Position numbers and translations under genes: made by a program. From an uncultured Porphyromonadaceae bacterium (lineage in GTDB: Bacteria > Bacteroidota > Bacteroidia > Bacteroidales > Muribaculaceae), in assembly GCA_947649495.1 (NCBI GenBank), contig CANSRU010000001.1, positions 1 through 54,836 of the forward strand: a stretch of 54,836 nucleotides of DNA. Reading direction: 5' to 3'. Positions 51,998-54,836 of the stretch are shown in pieces. Each line of letters starts with the position of its first letter. Within the stretch, counting starts at the first letter, position 1. Below the pieces are notes generated by a model that worked only from the letters and a program-made list of their open reading frames with translations, was not told the origin of the DNA and made no database searches.

Positions 51998-52947
51998 AGC
52001 GCTTCGAGCATCCGTTTTATTACCGTCTGTGCGGAAATCTCACGATTTGCAGCCTCGGGGATGACTATACTACGCGGCGATTCAATAACATCGTCGGTAA
52101 CAATCATATTGCGGCGTACAGGCAGGCAATGCATGAAAAACGCATTGTCTGTGAGCTGCATCTTATCAGCATCGACGGTCCACGACATATCGGCCGACAG
52201 CACCTTACCATAATTAGGGTCAGCATAAGCCGACCAGTTTTTGGCATAAATGAAATCAGCACCTTCAAAAGCTTTACGCTGGTCGTACTCCACCTTTGCA
52301 CCTCCCACAAACTCCGGGGCGAGCTCATAACCATGAGGATGTGTTATCACAAAATCATAATCGGTAAGATTCATCCATTCGCAAAACGAATTGGGAACGG
52401 CCTGAGGCAAAGCCCGGGGATGCGGTGCCCATGTCAGAACCACTTTCGGACGTGGTTTTGTCTTGAACTCCTCTATAGTTATCAGGTCGGCGAAACTTTG
52501 AAGCGGATGGCGTGTCGCTGCCTCCATACTGAACACCGGCCTTCCTGAATAGCGGATGAACTGCTCTATGACACGTTCCTCATAGTCCTCCTTCTTATCT
52601 TTCAATCCCGCAAACGAACGCACACCTATAATATCACAATAGCTGCCCATTACAGGTATTGCTTCAAGTAAATGTTCAGCCTTGTCACCGTCCATCACCA
52701 CACCCCGTTCGGTTTCCAGTTTCCAAGCACCCTGATTTACGTCAAGCACCATCACGTTCATACCAAGATTCATGGCAGCTTTCTGCGTGCTCAAACGTGT
52801 GCGCAAACTGGAGTTGAAAAATATCATCAGCAGCGTGCGGTTGCGACCGAGTTCCGTAAAGGCAAATTTATCAGCCTTTACATCAAGCGCTTCCTTTACC
52901 GCCTCGCGCCATGGGCCAATATCCTGTGCACAGGTAAATTTTTTCAT
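51994..52947 (-). CDS. argF': N-succinyl-L-ornithine carbamoyltransferase
   Basis: 317 residues, closer to the Bacteroides SOTCase than to ordinary ornithine carbamoyltransferases: the carbamoyl-phosphate loop reads FFNSSLRTRLST instead of STRT, and the end motif is HCLPVRRNM. It makes N-succinylcitrulline from N-succinylornithine and carbamoyl phosphate. The succinyl over acetyl assignment rests on the lineage and pattern. Overlaps argD by 4 nt. Confidence 0.88.
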   Translation of the reverse strand: MKKFTCAQDIGPWREAVKEALDVKADKFAFTELGRNRTLLMIFFNSSLRTRLSTQKAAMNLGMNVMVLDVNQGAWKLETERGVVMDGDKAEHLLEAIPVMGSYCDIIGVRSFAGLKDKKEDYEERVIEQFIRYSGRPVFSMEAATRHPLQSFADLITIEEFKTKPRPKVVLTWAPHPRALPQAVPNSFCEWMNLTDYDFVITHPHGYELAPEFVGGAKVEYDQRKAFEGADFIYAKNWSAYADPNYGKVLSADMSWTVDADKMQLTDNAFFMHCLPVRRNMIVTDDVIESPRSIVIPEAANREISAQTVIKRMLEAL

Positions 52948-54068
52948 TTCAAAAGTTGAATTAATGCTTCAATAAATTCATCTGCCTGACTGTATGTCAG
53001 ATTCAAAGCCGGCAAAAGCCGCACTGTTGACACTCCTGCACCTCCGGTAAATATATGCTTTTCGAAAAGCAGCCTCTTACGCATTTCCGAGGCAGAACCG
53101 TCGACATCCATGCCTATCATCAGTCCCCTTCCGCGCACATCTTTAAGCTGAGGAATTGTCTTCAGGCGCTCAAGGAGATAAGCTCCAACCTTGGCAGCAT
53201 TATCCACCAACTGCTCCTCGACCATTGCATCAAGAACGGCAATTGCCGCCGCACATGCAAGATGATTTCCGCCGAAGGTGGTACCGAGCATACCTTTCAC
53301 CGCCGTAAATTCCGGAGATATCAGCACGGCTCCCATAGGAAAGCCATTGGCTATTCCTTTTGCCACGGTTATCAAATCCGGTTGCACACCGGTATGTTGG
53401 TGCGCAAAGAACTTTCCGGTGCGTCCATAGCCCGATTGTATCTCATCGACTATCATCACCACACCATACTTCTTAGTCAATTCACGCAGGCCGCGCATAA
53501 ACTCATCATCGGGGAGCCGTATGCCGGCCACGCCCTGAATACCCTCAACCAATACGGCACAGAACTCACCTTCCGAAAGAAGGGCCTCCGCTGCAGCCAG
53601 ATCGTTAAGCGGCGCGAACACCACATTATCCGTACAGTTGAACGGAGAAACAATCTTTGGATTATCGGTAGCCGCCACAGCTCCTGAGGTACGACCATGG
53701 AAAGCCTTGTCAAATGCAAGCACTTTCGATTTACCGGTATGGAAAGAGGCAAGTTTTATGGCATTTTCATTGGCTTCGGCTCCGCTGTTGCATAAAAACA
53801 ACGAATAATCGGTGTAACCGCTTACCTTGCCAAGTTTAGATGCAAGTTCAGCCTGCAATGAATTTTGCACGGAGTTGGAGTAAAATCCAAGCTTGGCCAC
53901 CTGATCCGACACAGCCTTTACGTAACGCGGATGAGCGTGACCTATCGAAATCACGGCATGACCGCCATACAAATCGAGATACTCCGTGCCATCGGCCGTA
54001 TATACATAGTTGCCATTGCCGCGCACCGGCTCTATTTCATAAAGAGAATATACATCAAATAGATTCAT
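52944..54068 (-). CDS. argD: N-acyl-ornithine aminotransferase
   Basis: 374 residues, class III PLP aminotransferase. Seen: LCNSGAEANENAIKLA, AFDKAFHGRTSGA, IVDEIQSGYGRTG and the PLP lysine in TVAKGIANGFPMG. It converts the N-acyl-glutamate semialdehyde to N-acylornithine. I chose the ATG at 54068; a TTG at 54074 would overlap the argC stop. Confidence 0.94.
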   Translation of the reverse strand: MNLFDVYSLYEIEPVRGNGNYVYTADGTEYLDLYGGHAVISIGHAHPRYVKAVSDQVAKLGFYSNSVQNSLQAELASKLGKVSGYTDYSLFLCNSGAEANENAIKLASFHTGKSKVLAFDKAFHGRTSGAVAATDNPKIVSPFNCTDNVVFAPLNDLAAAEALLSEGEFCAVLVEGIQGVAGIRLPDDEFMRGLRELTKKYGVVMIVDEIQSGYGRTGKFFAHQHTGVQPDLITVAKGIANGFPMGAVLISPEFTAVKGMLGTTFGGNHLACAAAIAVLDAMVEEQLVDNAAKVGAYLLERLKTIPQLKDVRGRGLMIGMDVDGSASEMRKRLLFEKHIFTGGAGVSTVRLLPALNLTYSQADEFIEALIQLLK

Positions 54069-54070
54069 AA

Positions 54071-54836
54071 TCAAAATGCGGAGGGTTTAAGTTTAAGACC
54101 ATCGGATTCATCAAATCCACACATCAGATTCATGTTTTGCACAGCCTGTCCGGAGGCACCTTTCAGCAAATTGTCAATAGCACTTATCACAAGCATCTTA
54201 TCGCCATGTTTTTCCACATGCACCAACGCTTTATTGGTATTGACCACCTGTTTCAAATCAAAATTCCGGTCGGAAACATGTGTAAATTCCGCATCGGCAT
54301 AGAAATTCCGGTACATGGCCCGCAACTCATCTTCCGACAGGTCGGTATCGGTATATACCATGGCAAATATGCCACGAGGGAAGTCACCGCGCACCGGAAT
54401 GAAATTGACATCGGCACTGAATCCGGGCTGAAGCGAAACAATTGTACGCTTTATTTCCGCAAGATGCTGATGATTAAAAGCCTTGTAAACCGACAGATTG
54501 TCGTTACGCCAACTGAAATGAGTGGTTGCTCCCGGTTTTACCCCGGCTCCGGTCGAACCGGTTACAGCTGTGACATGCACTTCACCTTTCAGCTTACCGG
54601 CAGCTGCCATAGGCAGCAAAGCGAGCTGTATAGCCGTAGCGAAACATCCGGGATTGGCCACCTTCACACATTTTTTTATACGGTCGCGGTTCGTCTCCGG
54701 CAATCCATAGATATAACCACACGACTCATCGCGGAAATCCTGTGCCAGATCTATCACTTTCAGCGATTCGGGGCATTCGTTTTCATCCCAGAATTTACTG
54801 CTGTGTCCATGTCCTGAACATAAGAACAGGACATCT
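54071..54836 (-). CDS. argC: N-acyl-gamma-glutamyl-phosphate reductase (5' end beyond window)
   Basis: About 254 residues of the C-terminal part are present; the frame continues past the window edge (LFLCSGHGHSSKFW before VIDLAQDFR). The catalytic Cys is in VANPGCFATAIQLALLP. It reduces the N-acylglutamyl phosphate to semialdehyde with NADPH. Gene order argC-argD-argF'-argB-argE-argH is the compact Bacteroidales arginine operon; argG and argR are expected upstream, outside the window. Confidence 0.94.
   Translation of the reverse strand, partial: DVLFLCSGHGHSSKFWDENECPESLKVIDLAQDFRDESCGYIYGLPETNRDRIKKCVKVANPGCFATAIQLALLPMAAAGKLKGEVHVTAVTGSTGAGVKPGATTHFSWRNDNLSVYKAFNHQHLAEIKRTIVSLQPGFSADVNFIPVRGDFPRGIFAMVYTDTDLSEDELRAMYRNFYADAEFTHVSDRNFDLKQVVNTNKALVHVEKHGDKMLVISAIDNLLKGASGQAVQNMNLMCGFDESDGLKLKPSAF

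Overview
The window is a Bacteroidales chromosome segment. It is made of most of a Mu-like transposable prophage (positions 1 to about 40.7-41.3 kb, continuing past the left edge) joined to host chromosome (about 41.3-54.8 kb). Evidence for Bacteroidales: promoters of the TTTG / 19-21 bp / TAnnTTTG type, AT-rich leaders instead of strong Shine-Dalgarno sites, and a host arginine cluster with an N-succinylornithine-type carbamoyltransferase. Moderate GC and the gene content would suit a gut family such as Muribaculaceae, but the genus is inference.

Prophage layout, read from its control end at the right. An HTH repressor (39820, +) faces a long leftward early operon (39695 to 30481). That operon carries small early proteins, the MuA transposase, MuB ATPase, a RecA-like ATPase, zinc-knuckle proteins, GemA/gp16-like and DUF3164-like proteins, and finally two tail-completion genes. 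The control region holds two face-to-face consensus promoters centred on a perfect palindrome. From a second, divergent control region at 20.60-20.77 kb (two promoters around tandem palindromes 21 bp apart), a rightward operon encodes terminase, gp36-like connector, portal and a MuF head protein with a toxin-like tail. It then runs through a diversity-generating retroelement (DGR: template repeat plus reverse transcriptase), a long structured intergenic element, and a two-gene DNA-modification module (dCMP-hydroxymethylase-like enzyme plus Dam-type methyltransferase). It ends at a bidirectional terminator near 30.43 kb. The leftward late operon encodes prohead protease/scaffold, capsid, lysis genes, tail tube, frameshifting tail chaperone, a 1488-residue tape measure, tail hub proteins, and a giant adhesin of over 2300 residues whose end holds the DGR variable repeat. 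I see no tail sheath gene, so this looks like a transposable siphophage.

How the parts work together: the TR RNA and reverse transcriptase at 26.3-27.9 kb rewrite the variable repeat at positions 6-126 in the adhesin, 26 kb away. All 18 TR/VR differences in the 121-bp alignment fall at TR adenines, so the system has been active. The adhesin combines an Ala-rich coiled coil, Ig-like segments, a LamG-like domain, a CotH-kinase-like segment, leucine-rich repeats and a C-type-lectin-like variable end.

Host part: a possibly truncated small membrane protein at the junction, a flippase and glycosyltransferase pair, a secreted MORN-repeat protein, a membrane pyrophosphatase, and a leftward arginine operon argC-argD-argF'-argB-argE-argH, with argC cut by the window end.
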